Assembly (NCBI GenBank): GCA_021648025.1
Contig: JAKITO010000013.1
Coordinates: 1 to 64,000, forward strand
Length of the DNA stretch: 64,000 nt
DNA from: Paracoccaceae bacterium
GTDB lineage: Bacteria > Pseudomonadota > Alphaproteobacteria > Rhodobacterales > Rhodobacteraceae
Reading direction: 5' to 3'
The notes beneath the pieces are model-generated. The model saw only the letters and a list, made by a program, of their open reading frames with translations, ran no database searches and was not told where the DNA came from. This document shows, one piece after another, positions 46,433 through 55,378 of the stretch. Within the stretch, counting starts at the first letter, position 1, and each line of letters opens with the position of its first letter. The position numbers were made by a program, and so were the translations under genes.

Positions 46433-47406
46433 GTCACCACCTCGGCAATCTCATCCATCACCCTGACAAGTTCTGCGCTGATCCCCGGTTCCGACTGCGC
46501 GTGTCCGGCGTTACGGATCATCCGAAGTTCGCCCGCCGCCCATAATTCATTGATCTTCCACGCAGAAGCCGGCGGGCAGATCATGTCATAACGCCCCTGT
46601 ACAATCGCGCCCGGAATATGCGAAATCCGGCCCATATTTGCCAATATCTGCCCATCAACCTTCAAAAACCCCTTGTTCATGAAATAATGGTTCTCAAGCC
46701 GGGCAAACGCCCGCGCATATTCCCCGGGACTTTCCCCCGACCGGCCACTGGACTGGATCGACGCCAGCGCATTCTCCCACGCCGACCACGCCCGGCCATA
46801 CTTGATCTCTTGCGCCATATCCCCGGAAAACAACCGTTGGTGATAGGCGGCGATCATATCCCCCCGCTCGCCTTCCGGTATCAACGACACAAACCTTGCC
46901 CAGGTCTCGGGCCAGAATTTTCCGGCCCCGCCACCGTAAAACCAATCCAACTCGCCCTGTGTCATCAGGAACACACCGCGCAGGATCAAATGCCGCACCC
47001 GGTCTGGATGGGCCTGCGCATAGATCAACGCCAGCGCCGCACCCCAGCTGCCGCCAAAGGCCATCCAGCTTTTGATTCCCAATAAGGCCCGGATTTTCTC
47101 AATGTCTTCAACAAGATGCCAGGTGGTATTATCCACGACCGAGGCATGTGGCCTTGAACGCCCACAGCCCCGCTGATCAAAAAGAATCACCCGGTAAACG
47201 CTTGGATCGAAATACCGCCGCATCGCCGGGCTGCATCCGCCCCCGGGACCGCCATGCAGCACCACAACCGGCACACCTTTGGGGTTACCACATTGTTCTA
47301 CATATATTTTATGCCCCTGCCCAACCTCGATCACCCGCTGATCGAACGGCTCGACCGGTGGATAAAGAAACTGAACTGCGCGCTTTTGATCCGGGTATTT
47401 GTCCAT
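46429..47406 (-). CDS. pip: prolyl aminopeptidase (proline iminopeptidase)
   Basis: The 325-residue alpha/beta-hydrolase removes N-terminal proline from peptides. Motifs are HGGPGGGCSPAMRRYFDP (oxyanion), FDQRGCGRSRPHA, the nucleophile elbow GGSWGAALALIYAQ, GRYDMICPP for the Asp and NAGHAQ for the His. The start MDKYPDQKRA at 47406 with AGG upstream gives normal length; 13 additional upstream codons are rejected. It diverges from ubiG with 49 bases between starts and overlaps the short binding-protein gene. Confidence 0.93.
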   Translation of the reverse strand: MDKYPDQKRAVQFLYPPVEPFDQRVIEVGQGHKIYVEQCGNPKGVPVVVLHGGPGGGCSPAMRRYFDPSVYRVILFDQRGCGRSRPHASVVDNTTWHLVEDIEKIRALLGIKSWMAFGGSWGAALALIYAQAHPDRVRHLILRGVFLMTQGELDWFYGGGAGKFWPETWARFVSLIPEGERGDMIAAYHQRLFSGDMAQEIKYGRAWSAWENALASIQSSGRSGESPGEYARAFARLENHYFMNKGFLKVDGQILANMGRISHIPGAIVQGRYDMICPPASAWKINELWAAGELRMIRNAGHAQSEPGISAELVRVMDEIAEVVT

Positions 47407-47455
47407 TACAGACCTATATATATGGTAGTACGCATAAGAGTACATGGAGACTGAA

Positions 47456-48277
47456 ATGCAAGCCTCTCACACAACAGTTGATCCCGCAGAAGTCGCCAAA
47501 TTCGAGGCAATGGCAACTGAATGGTGGGATCCCAATGGCAAATTCAAGCCGTTGCATATGCTGAACCCCTGCCGTCTGGATTACATCACCACCCAAATCG
47601 CCGGAGAATTCGGCCGCGACCTGACCACACCCTTGCCGTTCAAGGGCCTGCGCATCCTCGATATCGGCTGCGGCGGCGGGTTGTTGTCCGAACCGATGGC
47701 GCGTCTTGGCGCGGATGTGGTCGGGGCTGACGCCGCCGAGGGCAACCTGCCCGTCGCGCGCATCCACGCGGAACAATCCGGGCTGACCATCGACTATCGC
47801 TTTGACACCGCCGAGGCACTGGCGACGTCAGGCGAACAATTCGACGTGGTGCTGAACATGGAAGTGGTCGAACATGTGGCCGACCCGTTGGCGTTCCTGA
47901 CCGCCTGCCATGATTTGCTGAGACCGGGTGGGTTGATGCTGTGTTCGACCATCAACCGCAATGCCAAGTCCTTTGCCATGGCGATCATCGGCGCCGAAGT
48001 GATCATGCGCTGGCTGCCGCGTGGCACCCATGACTGGAACAAATTCATCACTCCGGATGAATTGTGTGACCTGCTGTCCAAGGCCGGGTTAGAGGTGGCT
48101 GACCGCAAGGGGTTTGTGTTCAATCCGGTAAGCTGGGCGTGGCGGATATCGGATCGGGATTTGAGTGTGAATTATGTGACGGCCGGTTTGAAATCTGCTT
48201 TGATCAGGGTTCGCCAAAAACCGGCTATATTCAACGGCGGCTCTGCGGACGGAACTGCCGTTGGCGATCGATCCTGA
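47456..48277 (+). CDS. ubiG: ubiquinone biosynthesis O-methyltransferase
   Basis: The 273-residue SAM methyltransferase performs both O-methylations of ubiquinone synthesis. Features are [36 protein letters not shown] motif [19 protein letters not shown], and [20 protein letters not shown]. Start 47456 has GGAG 6 nt upstream. The C-terminal end ([20 protein letters not shown]) runs some 25 residues beyond typical UbiG, apparently a local extension. Confidence 0.95.
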   Translation: MQASHTTVDPAEVAKFEAMATEWWDPNGKFKPLHMLNPCRLDYITTQIAGEFGRDLTTPLPFKGLRILDIGCGGGLLSEPMARLGADVVGADAAEGNLPVARIHAEQSGLTIDYRFDTAEALATSGEQFDVVLNMEVVEHVADPLAFLTACHDLLRPGGLMLCSTINRNAKSFAMAIIGAEVIMRWLPRGTHDWNKFITPDELCDLLSKAGLEVADRKGFVFNPVSWAWRISDRDLSVNYVTAGLKSALIRVRQKPAIFNGGSADGTAVGDRS

Positions 48278-48290
48278 AGGCCAGGTATTC

Positions 48291-48683
48291 TTAGACATCC
48301 CTGTCATTTTCCGGGTTATCCGACATCAGCCAAATTCGAAAGAACAACACACTTGTGACCGTCTCGATCATGATGGCCATCCAAATTCCAATACCAGCAT
48401 AGCCGCGCAGGAATTCGTAAGCTCCGATTAACGCCATCCCTCCCATGCTGACCCAGACAGCCGCAGAAACTATGCGCCGAACATCGGTACTTTGCGTATT
48501 GCGTGAAAGAAAGCAAAGCACTGAAAAACCTAAGAAAAGCATTGCCGCGCGCTTTGCAAGAAAATCACCCAGCTCATTTTGAGGTAACCCAAATAGCCAA
48601 TAAACCATCTCTGGGAGGAAAACGAGCGTGGCGCCAAGGAGTAGAAAAAGGCCTGCGCAGAAAGAGCTGATTTTGTAGAACAT
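48291..48683 (-). CDS. small integral membrane protein of unknown function
   Basis: From the ATG at 48683 (AGG 7 nt upstream) the product has 130 residues and four likely membrane helices: ISSFCAGLFLLLGATLVFL, RAAMLFLGFSVLCFL, AAVWVSMGGMALIGAYEFL and IWMAIMIETVTSVLFFRIW. An in-frame Met 18 codons upstream has no ribosome site. I recognise no family motif. It converges on ubiG with 13 bases between the stops; the 144 bases between its start and the MarR gene hold nothing recognisable. Confidence 0.7.
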   Translation of the reverse strand: MFYKISSFCAGLFLLLGATLVFLPEMVYWLFGLPQNELGDFLAKRAAMLFLGFSVLCFLSRNTQSTDVRRIVSAAVWVSMGGMALIGAYEFLRGYAGIGIWMAIMIETVTSVLFFRIWLMSDNPENDRDV

Positions 48684-48827
48684 TACTATACCTAGCGTTT
48701 TGGATGACAAACGCTCGTATTTTGGCGCTGGCGGCACAATGTGTTAAATTGCCCTTGGCAACCTCGCAATTGGGCATTCCAGGCTCAAACCTGCCATTAC
48801 GGAAAAACCAACATTCAAGCCCGAAAC

Positions 48828-49265
48828 CTAACTCTCCAGCCGCCCCCGCAAATCCCGCAACACCGGCAACACCGCCCTCACCCGATCCGCCCCCAACTCC
48901 TCGACCACGCGGTTGATCATCGGCGCGATGGCGTCTATCGCCAGCGCCCTCGCCTGTCGCCCTGCCGGGCTGATCGCCACCATCTTGCGGCGCGCGTCGT
49001 CCCAGTCGGGGCGAATGTGGACATAACCCGCCGTCTCCAGCTTGTTCAACGTGTTGGTCATCGCCCCGCGCGTGACGTGAAAGGTTTGCGCCAGTTGGGC
49101 CGGGCTGCGTTCGCCGGTGACAACCACCAGATGGTTCAACACCGAAAAATGCGAGATTTCCATGCCTTTGGGCAAAACCCGGCTTAGCCGGTTGCGCAGC
49201 AGCAAATCGGCGGTCAGGATTTCGCTGAACAGGGATATTGCCAGGGTGTTGGTGCTATCACTCAT
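48828..49265 (-). CDS. MarR-family transcriptional regulator
   Basis: The 145-residue protein has a winged helix-turn-helix (SPAQLAQTFHVTRGAMTNTL, NKLETAGYVHIRPDWDDARR-K) in the middle and helical dimerisation ends. Its ATG follows the TAA of the nitrilase gene with no gap, so it is translated from the comF-grxC-nitrilase transcript. The ligand and target are unknown; LETAGY and DARRK identify the wing. Confidence 0.88.
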   Translation of the reverse strand: MSDSTNTLAISLFSEILTADLLLRNRLSRVLPKGMEISHFSVLNHLVVVTGERSPAQLAQTFHVTRGAMTNTLNKLETAGYVHIRPDWDDARRKMVAISPAGRQARALAIDAIAPMINRVVEELGADRVRAVLPVLRDLRGRLES

Positions 49266-50096
49266 TTAGGGACCTTCGAACGGGCGGATATGGGTCAGCG
49301 ACGGGATTTTCTGCCGCGCCGCCGTCACCTCTTTATCATCCATGTCGAATATGTGCACGCCGGGCGTTTCACCGCCATCCACCAAAACTTCGCCCCATGG
49401 CGATACGGCAAGGCTGTGACCGTGGGTTTTGCGGGGCTTGCCGGTGGTGGTCGCATGGATGCCGCATTGGGCCGGGGCCAGAACGTATGCGCCGTTTTCG
49501 ATGGCGCGGGCGCGCAAAAGAGATTCCCAATGCGCCGCACCGGTAACGGGGGAAAAGGCAGCGGGGGCGGTCAGGATGCTTGCCCCGGCCAGGGCGAGCG
49601 TTTGGTAGAGGTGGGCAAAGCGCATGTCATAGCAGATCGTCAGGCCGATTTTGCCGAACGGGGTGTCGACGGTCACGGCCCGTGTTCCGGGACGATACCC
49701 GGCCGATTCGCGAAAGGTTTCGGTGGGCGTTACCTGCACGTCGAACATGTGAATTTTATCGTAACGGGCGTGGATTTTGCCCTTGGGGTCGATCAGGAAT
49801 GAACGGTTGGCGAACCGCCCATCCGCGTCGTTGGTTTTCAGACCCAGAGAACCAATCAGCAGCCAGATATTCAAATCCTTTGCCTGAGCGCACAAGGCGG
49901 CAAGGGTTGGGTCATCTGCTTCGTGGCACAGGACGCCACGTTGATGCGTTTGGCTGAGTGAGACGCAGTTGGTCACTTCTGGCGTCAGAACGAACCTCGC
50001 GCCCAAGGCGGCGGCTTCGGCGACAAACCCCTGGGTGGCGACCAGATTGACCGCCGGGTCGTCGCCTGAGCAGAGTTGAACCAATGCGGTTTTCAT
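49266..50096 (-). CDS. carbon-nitrogen hydrolase (Nit-type amidase)
   Basis: The 276-residue nitrilase-superfamily enzyme has the Glu-Lys-Cys triad: Glu in VLTPEVTN, Lys in HARYDKIHMFD and Cys in GLTICYDMRFAHLYQ. GRFANRSFLIDPKG and AAHWESLLRARAIENGAYV are Nit1/Nit2-like, so it may be a deaminated-glutathione amidase or other metabolite-repair omega-amidase. Its ATG shares one base with the grxC stop, consistent with a thiol/glutathione link. Confidence 0.9.
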   Translation of the reverse strand: MKTALVQLCSGDDPAVNLVATQGFVAEAAALGARFVLTPEVTNCVSLSQTHQRGVLCHEADDPTLAALCAQAKDLNIWLLIGSLGLKTNDADGRFANRSFLIDPKGKIHARYDKIHMFDVQVTPTETFRESAGYRPGTRAVTVDTPFGKIGLTICYDMRFAHLYQTLALAGASILTAPAAFSPVTGAAHWESLLRARAIENGAYVLAPAQCGIHATTTGKPRKTHGHSLAVSPWGEVLVDGGETPGVHIFDMDDKEVTAARQKIPSLTHIRPFEGP

Positions 50097-50353
50097 CAGG
50101 CGGCCAGCAGCGGGTCCAGCTTGCCGGCACTCTCAAGCGCATAAAGCTCGTCACAGCCACCGACATGGGTTTCACCGATGAATATCTGCGGCACAGTGCG
50201 CCCGCCGCCTGCACGCTGGATCATTTCAGGCTTGCGCGACGGATGCAAAAAGACGTTAATTTCCGAGAAATTCACACCTTTCTGTTTCAGAAGGCGTTTG
50301 GCGGCATGGCAGAAGCCACACAAAGGCGAGGTATAGATTTCGACAGGTTGCAA
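50096..50353 (-). CDS. grxC: glutaredoxin 3
   Basis: The 85-residue redox protein starts (M)QPVEIYTSPLCGFCHAAKRL, with active-site Cys12/Cys15 in CGFC instead of CPYC, cis-Pro in GGRTVPQIFIGE and GSH-contact GGCDELYAL. No ATG is present at the correct place: the start is TTG at 50353, preceded by AAGGAA with 7-nt spacing. The frame is open back to 50512 but that part lacks glutaredoxin similarity. Second gene after comF. Confidence 0.92.
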   Translation of the reverse strand: MQPVEIYTSPLCGFCHAAKRLLKQKGVNFSEINVFLHPSRKPEMIQRAGGGRTVPQIFIGETHVGGCDELYALESAGKLDPLLAA

Positions 50354-50445
50354 TACATAATTCCTTGGACAGTCGCGTTGTTGCCGTGAATTTAGCGCAT
50401 ATCGTGTTCGAATGGAATCGGATTTCCGCCCGAACACGATACGCG

Positions 50446-51174
50446 CTAGTCGTCCTTTGCAACGCGCGCCAGTGTCACTATGTAAATTTCCTGTGCCCCG
50501 CCTGCGCGACACGCTTCGGCGCAGGCGGTCAATGTTGCCCCTGATGTCATCACGTCATCCACCAACAGCACCGCCCGCCCCGCCATTTGGTGGCGCCGTT
50601 TCGGGTGTGGTTTGATAACCCCGGCCATATCGGCAAACCGCGTGGCTGCCGATTTGCCATCCTGGGATGTGGTCCGCTTAAAACGCACCAAAAGATCCGG
50701 GCACATCGTCAACCCGGACTTTTGCGCCAATGTTTTCGCTAACAAGGCCGATTGGTTGTACTTGCGCTTAAGCATTCGGGTCCAATGCAGTGGCACTGGC
50801 GCTATCACCATCCCATCCTTCAGAAATGGCCGTGCCGCCCGCGCCATCCAAAGCCCGGCAGGCTGGGCGATTTCCTGTCGGTCGCCGTGTTTCAGCGCCA
50901 GAACCATTTGACGGCCCCGGTCCTTGTAAGTCAAAGCCGCCCGTCCCTGTTTCCATGGACGGGGCGTTTTCATGCAATCGTCGCATTCAATCCGAAACCC
51001 GTCCGCTTCGCCCGGCAAAGGCACGCCGCAAGCATCACAGACCGTGCCGCCGATGAATGGCGTTTCGGCCCAGCACGGCCCACACAGACCAAAATCACTG
51101 TCAACAATCACCCCGCAACCCAAACAGCGCGGCGGATACAACAATTCAACAGCTGTTTGTAACCCTGCCCACAT
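50446..51174 (-). CDS. ComF-family phosphoribosyltransferase-like protein
   Basis: The 242-residue product has two zinc-ribbon-like CxxC pairs (RCLGCGVI, LCGPCW; CDACGVPLPG, ECDDC) and a type I phosphoribosyltransferase domain with VLLVDDVMTSGATLTACAEA. ComF proteins are linked to DNA uptake, and more generally to nucleotide or DNA repair roles. Start choice is uncertain: ATG at 51174 (MWAGLQTAVELLYPP) gives the usual length, while GTG at 51189 would nearly abut the divergent start at 51192. Heads the comF-grxC-nitrilase-marR operon. Confidence 0.88.
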   Translation of the reverse strand: MWAGLQTAVELLYPPRCLGCGVIVDSDFGLCGPCWAETPFIGGTVCDACGVPLPGEADGFRIECDDCMKTPRPWKQGRAALTYKDRGRQMVLALKHGDRQEIAQPAGLWMARAARPFLKDGMVIAPVPLHWTRMLKRKYNQSALLAKTLAQKSGLTMCPDLLVRFKRTTSQDGKSAATRFADMAGVIKPHPKRRHQMAGRAVLLVDDVMTSGATLTACAEACRAGGAQEIYIVTLARVAKDD

Positions 51175-51191
51175 ACCCCTAGTTAACACCC

Positions 51192-52010
51192 ATGAAAGCC
51201 GCACCATCCCTGTTTGACCGACCCGCCCTGCGCGCCCACCGCAAACGAGCATCCCCGGACGCCATGTTTCTGCACGAATTGGCCCGTGACGAAATACAGG
51301 ATCGTCTGGCAATGGTTAACAAGAGGTTTACAAAACCCGCCATCATCACACCTTTTGGCGATATCTGGGCTGCTGATTTCCCGGATGCGGTGGTTGTCGA
51401 AGATCAAGGCACCCTGTCGCTGTCCGAAGGTCGGTTTGATCTGGTCATTCACGCCATGTGCCTGCATTGGGCCGAAGACCCGGTTGGTCAGTTAATCCAG
51501 TGCCGCCGCGCGTTGACAGAAGATGGGTTATGCCTGGTTATCCTGCTTGGTGGGCAGACTTTGAACGAACTTCGTTCCGTGTTGGCGCAGGCCGAATCCA
51601 CTGTCACCGGCGGGTTGTCGCCGCGCATTGCACCGATGGCCGAGATTCGCGATATGGGCGGCTTGCTGCAACGTGCCGGGTTGACCCTTCCGGTGGCTGA
51701 TTCGGTCCCCCACACGGTTACTTACCGCGACATGACGCATCTGATGCACGATCTGCGGGCAATGGGCGAGGCCAACGCCCTGGCGGGCCGTTTGCGCCAC
51801 CCCACCCGGCGAAAGGTGTTTGAAGTGGCCTCGGAGCTGTATCAAAAGCTGTTTGGCGCGGATGGCGGGCGCATTAACGCCAGCTTTGAACTGATCTGCC
51901 TGACCGGCTGGTCACCGTCCGAAAGCCAGCCCAAACCCAAACGGCCCGGGTCGGCCCAAACCCGGCTGGCGGACGCGTTGAACGTTACTGAACACCGCTT
52001 GCCAGATTGA
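51192..52010 (+). CDS. BioC/NDUFAF5-like methyltransferase-fold protein with degenerate SAM motif
   Basis: The 272-residue protein resembles the alphaproteobacterial NDUFAF5/BioC-type family found opposite comF (LFDRPALRAHRKRA, FLHELARDEIQDRL, FDLVIHAMCLHWAEDPVGQL, LGGQTLNELRSVL). The glycine-rich SAM motif I is absent: the expected region reads RFTKPAIITPFGDIWAADF. NDUFAF5 hydroxylates an arginine in a complex I subunit, so a complex I assembly role is possible. Whether SAM is bound is doubtful from sequence. Confidence 0.8.
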   Translation: MKAAPSLFDRPALRAHRKRASPDAMFLHELARDEIQDRLAMVNKRFTKPAIITPFGDIWAADFPDAVVVEDQGTLSLSEGRFDLVIHAMCLHWAEDPVGQLIQCRRALTEDGLCLVILLGGQTLNELRSVLAQAESTVTGGLSPRIAPMAEIRDMGGLLQRAGLTLPVADSVPHTVTYRDMTHLMHDLRAMGEANALAGRLRHPTRRKVFEVASELYQKLFGADGGRINASFELICLTGWSPSESQPKPKRPGSAQTRLADALNVTEHRLPD

Positions 52011-52064
52011 CCCCCCCGCAAAAGCGTTTATCTGCATGCCCAGCGCCTTATTCAGGAAAACAAC

Positions 52065-53087
52065 GTGTCCGACAGCCTGCCCCAAACGACACCCGACAAA
52101 ATCGGCATCTTGCTGGCCAATCTGGGCACCCCGGATGGCTATGACTATTGGTCGATGCGCCGATATCTGGGCGAATTCCTAAGCGACAAGCGGGTGATCG
52201 ACTATCCCGCCTGGAAATGGCAGCCGCTGTTGCAACTGGTGATCCTTAGCAAACGGCCTTTTACCTCGGGTGCGGATTATAAATCCATCTGGAACCACGA
52301 AGCGGATGAAAGCCCGTTGATGACCATCACCAAAGCGCAGACATCAGCCATCGCCAACCGGATGCAGGCCACCCATGGAGATGGAATCATGGTTGATTTC
52401 TGCATGCGCTATGGCACCCCGTCGACCCGGTCCAAACTGCGCCGGATGGTCAATGCCGGATGCCGTAAGATCCTGTTCTTTCCGCTTTATCCGCAATACG
52501 CCGGGGCCACGACCGCCAGCGCCAATGATGCGTTCTTTGCCGCCTTGGGACAGGAAAAATGGCAACCTGAGACCCGGACAATTGATGCCTATTGCACCCG
52601 GAAATCATATATCGACGCCCTCGCTCAGTCTATCGAGACACATTACCAGGGGCTGGGCTGGCAACCTGATATCCTTGTTTGTTCGTACCACGGCATGCCA
52701 AAGCGATATATCGCCGAGGGTGATCCATATTATGACCAATGCCTTGAAACCACGCGATTGTTGCAGAACCGGCTGGGCTGGGGCGACACGGTAATCACCT
52801 CGACCTTCCAATCCCAGTTCGGGCCTGAGGAATGGCTGCAACCATATACCATCGAAAAAGTGGCGCGACTGGCCAAAAGTGGCAAGAAAAACCTTGCCAT
52901 CTGTTCACCGGCCTTTTCAGCCGATTGCATCGAAACCCTGTTCGAGATCGAAGAAGAAATCAAGGAGGGTTTCGAGGCCGCAGGTGGGAGGAATTTCACC
53001 TATATCCCCTGCCTGAACGATGGCCCGGCCCACATCAATGCACTGTGCGACGTGATTGACCAGAATCTGCAAGGCTGGCTGGCTTAA
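52065..53087 (+). CDS. hemH: ferrochelatase
   Basis: The 340-residue enzyme inserts Fe2+ into protoporphyrin IX to make haem. Family motifs are GILLANLGTPDGYDYWSMRR, SDKRVIDYP, FPLYPQYAGATTAS, catalytic-His SYHGMPKRYIAEGDPYYDQC and FQSQFGPEEWLQPYT. The start is GTG at 52065 with AGGAAAA upstream. It is followed by a strong bidirectional terminator and a convergent small-protein gene. Confidence 0.95.
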   Translation: MSDSLPQTTPDKIGILLANLGTPDGYDYWSMRRYLGEFLSDKRVIDYPAWKWQPLLQLVILSKRPFTSGADYKSIWNHEADESPLMTITKAQTSAIANRMQATHGDGIMVDFCMRYGTPSTRSKLRRMVNAGCRKILFFPLYPQYAGATTASANDAFFAALGQEKWQPETRTIDAYCTRKSYIDALAQSIETHYQGLGWQPDILVCSYHGMPKRYIAEGDPYYDQCLETTRLLQNRLGWGDTVITSTFQSQFGPEEWLQPYTIEKVARLAKSGKKNLAICSPAFSADCIETLFEIEEEIKEGFEAAGGRNFTYIPCLNDGPAHINALCDVIDQNLQGWLA

Positions 53088-53132
53088 GGCAGCCTGACCC
53101 GGGTGTGATTCAAGAATCCAGCCCCAGAACGC

Positions 53133-53165
53133 AATAAAGGCGGCAAGTAAACCGCCGCCTTTATT
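53133..53165. terminator. bidirectional intrinsic terminator after hemH
   Basis: AATAAAGGCGGC (53133-53144) and GCCGCCTTTATT (53154-53165) form a perfect 12-bp stem with a 9-nt loop. T-rich ends occur on both strands, serving hemH from the left and the convergent small gene from the right. Confidence 0.85.
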
Positions 53166-53184
53166 GTATCTTGTCGTGCGTCGC

Positions 53185-53367
53185 TTAGTTGGAAGCGACA
53201 GCCGCGCCAACCAGAACCAGCAGGAGCAGCGGCAGCAAAATGCCACTGGACGAGCTAGATGCCTGCTCAACAACAACAGCCGGTGCGATGACTGGCTCAG
53301 CGTAGCTACCGGCAGATGCGGTAGTTGCGGCAGCGGCCAGAGCGGCAGCGAGAACGAGTTTCTTCAT
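53185..53367 (-). CDS. small exported protein with C-terminal membrane helix
   Basis: The 60-residue product starts MKKLVLAAALAAAATTASAG (signal peptide), then SYAEPVIAPAVVVEQASS and a hydrophobic end GILLPLLLLVLVGAAVASN. The ATG at 53367 has GGAGG upstream, and a TATAAT-like -10 lies at 53403-53398 on the reverse strand. It is probably a small envelope protein, either lipid-bilayer anchored or a short-lived peptide. I know no function. Start ten codons upstream is rejected. Confidence 0.75.
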   Translation of the reverse strand: MKKLVLAAALAAAATTASAGSYAEPVIAPAVVVEQASSSSSGILLPLLLLVLVGAAVASN

Positions 53368-53508
53368 GTTAACCTCCAGAAATTTCGTGCGAATCAAATT
53401 ATATGATCCACGTACCTTTGATATACTTCGTGGCTTTTTCTAACCAGTAAAGGTGATGGATTGCAAACGCTTGTTGAACAAATCCACATTTGTTTGCAGA
53501 TATTGTAG

Positions 53509-54120
53509 TCAAATCAGCAACACTTGCGTGCCAATCTTGGTCAAATCGAACAGATTAGAGATATGTTCATTGTACAGGCCGATGCAGCCACTGGACGACT
53601 GACGCCCGATTTTGCGTGTATCGTGGGTACCATGGATGCGGTAATATTGCCAAGTCAGGTACAGCGCGTGACTGCCCAAAGGGTTGTCCGGGCCGGGGGG
53701 AACATAGGCCGGCCATTCCGGATTACGTTTACGCATATTGGGCGTCGGACTCCAACTTGGGCCAACGACCTTGCGGATAATCTTGGTGCGGCCCCTCCGG
53801 GTAAGTTCATCCGTTAGCGGCACACTGGACGGGAACAATTTGTAGATGGTTTCGTCCGCTGACCAGTAATGCACGGCGCGCGACCGGATATCGACCAGAA
53901 TCGCGCCATTTTTCAGGTTGTCGAAATACGGCTCCCAGCGAAGTGAGCGGAAACTGGAAATGTTGCGCCGTACGGCCGGTTCCGGCTCTGGCGGAGGACG
54001 CAGCGGATCATAGGGTGCAGGTTCGGTTGCCGTCTGGGCAAGGGCCGGAGCACCAAGCATGGCCGCCCCTCCGGCAAGAAACCCACGACGCGTGGGTATA
54101 ACAAAAGATTTTTTTGACAT
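53509..54120 (-). CDS. Tat-exported L,D-transpeptidase (YkuD family)
   Basis: The 203-residue protein has a twin-arginine signal (IPTRRGFLAGGAAMLGAPAL) and a YkuD domain: ILVDIRSRAVHYW, NPLGSHALYLTWQYYRIHGT and the catalytic SSSGCIGLYNEHISNLF with nucleophile Cys. The usual SHGCIR reads SSGCIG. Such enzymes form 3-3 peptidoglycan crosslinks or attach proteins to the wall. It diverges from a CAP-domain lipoprotein gene. Confidence 0.9.
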   Translation of the reverse strand: MSKKSFVIPTRRGFLAGGAAMLGAPALAQTATEPAPYDPLRPPPEPEPAVRRNISSFRSLRWEPYFDNLKNGAILVDIRSRAVHYWSADETIYKLFPSSVPLTDELTRRGRTKIIRKVVGPSWSPTPNMRKRNPEWPAYVPPGPDNPLGSHALYLTWQYYRIHGTHDTRKIGRQSSSGCIGLYNEHISNLFDLTKIGTQVLLI

Positions 54121-54285
54121 TTGAACGGTTACCTGTGCTGTTAAACCTGTACTGAGCGCATCATATGACTATTTGGCCGGTGTCGCAAATCAAACAGATG
54201 TTATCATCCCGATCACGTTTTTGTGGGTTTGCGCTGGAACGAATTGTTGGGTATTGGAATGAAACAAATCACTGCGGGCGGATCT

Positions 54286-54798
54286 ATGACACGAATAATT
54301 TCCTTGTTGCTGGTGGCGCTGATCGCCCTGTCAGCCTGTGCTACACCATCAAGCAATCCTCCGACCCTGGCGGCAGACGGTTTACCGGCCCCAAAAGTGT
54401 ACAAAATCCGCAATGCCGACAAGGTGCAGTTCCGCATGCTGGATTCGATCAATTCGCTGCGCTCTGCCGCCAGCGCCCCCCCGGTTGCGCTGAATGCCAA
54501 ACTGACCGCCGCCGCCGCCACCCATTCCCTTGATATGTCCAAGCAGAACCGGCCCTGGCATTTCGGCTCGGATGGGTCATCGCCAATCGACCGGGTTCAG
54601 CGGGCGGGATATACTGGTACCATGTTGGGCGAAGCCATTTCCGAAACCTATGAAACCGAGCTGGAAACCCTGAGCGCCTGGATGCAAGAGCCCGGCACCC
54701 GAGAAGTTCTGTTGGATCCGACAGCTGTAAACATGGGGTTTTCATGGCATCAGGAAAAGAATGGCAAAATCTGGTGGACGTTGCTTTTGGGCAGTTGA
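54286..54798 (+). CDS. CAP-domain lipoprotein
   Basis: From ATG 54286 the product has 170 residues with a lipoprotein signal (MTRIISLLLVALIALSACAT, lipobox LSAC). A CAP/SCP domain follows (LDSINSLRSAASAPPVALNA, AAATHSLDMSKQNRPWHFGS, GTMLGEAISETYETELETL). Two in-frame Mets at 54223 and 54259 precede it, but the lipobox spacing favours 54286. Bacterial CAP proteins are envelope-associated and mostly of unknown function. It lies between two YkuD-fold genes, suggesting a wall-related role. Confidence 0.85.
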   Translation: MTRIISLLLVALIALSACATPSSNPPTLAADGLPAPKVYKIRNADKVQFRMLDSINSLRSAASAPPVALNAKLTAAAATHSLDMSKQNRPWHFGSDGSSPIDRVQRAGYTGTMLGEAISETYETELETLSAWMQEPGTREVLLDPTAVNMGFSWHQEKNGKIWWTLLLGS

Positions 54799-54819
54799 AC
54801 CCAGCCTGAAATCCTGATC

Positions 54820-55317
54820 CTAGGCAAGCAGTGATATCACAGTGCCATTGTCGACCATCGCGTACATCTCTTCAATCTCACGATTTTTTATGGCGATACA
54901 GCCTGCCGTCCAATCCGACCCCTTGGCCCGCAAAAGATTTGGCTGGCCGTGAATGAAAATCTCGCCTCCGGGATCTTCGCCCAATGCCTTGGCTTCGGCC
55001 AGATCATTGGCATCGGGATACGAAATGCCAAGCGACAGGTGATAGCTGCTGTTGGGATTACGCCGGTCTATGGTATAAGTTCCCTCGGGTGTTTTACCGT
55101 CGCCTTCGATCTGTTTGTCACCGACCGGGGCAAACCCCAGATCAAAACGATATTGCTTTAAAACCTGCTCATTGTGCAACAGATACAGGCGGCGTTCGCC
55201 TTTGTTGACAATCACTGATGTGACTTTTGGGCCACTATACCTTTGAAATTTGCTGGTGGCGCACCCGGATACTGCCAAGGTTGCGACCATACCTACTCCG
55301 AAAACACGACGTTTCAT
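54820..55317 (-). CDS. L,D-transpeptidase-family lipoprotein (YafK/ErfK-like)
   Basis: The 165-residue product begins MKRRVFGVGMVATLAVSGCA with lipobox VSGC. Its YkuD-type domain shows VNKGERRLYLLHNEQVLKQY, DGKTPEGTYTIDRRNPNSSY, IFIHGQPNLL and the catalytic DWTAGCIAIKNREIEEMY. The DWTxGC form is that of the COG3034 subgroup, which includes enzymes cutting as well as making wall links. It converges on the CAP gene with a 21-base gap. Confidence 0.88.
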   Translation of the reverse strand: MKRRVFGVGMVATLAVSGCATSKFQRYSGPKVTSVIVNKGERRLYLLHNEQVLKQYRFDLGFAPVGDKQIEGDGKTPEGTYTIDRRNPNSSYHLSLGISYPDANDLAEAKALGEDPGGEIFIHGQPNLLRAKGSDWTAGCIAIKNREIEEMYAMVDNGTVISLLA

Positions 55318-55378
55318 GGGGATACTCTGCCTGGTTGCCTCATTGATCTGCCTACCTTACTCAAGTTCGATTGCGAAA

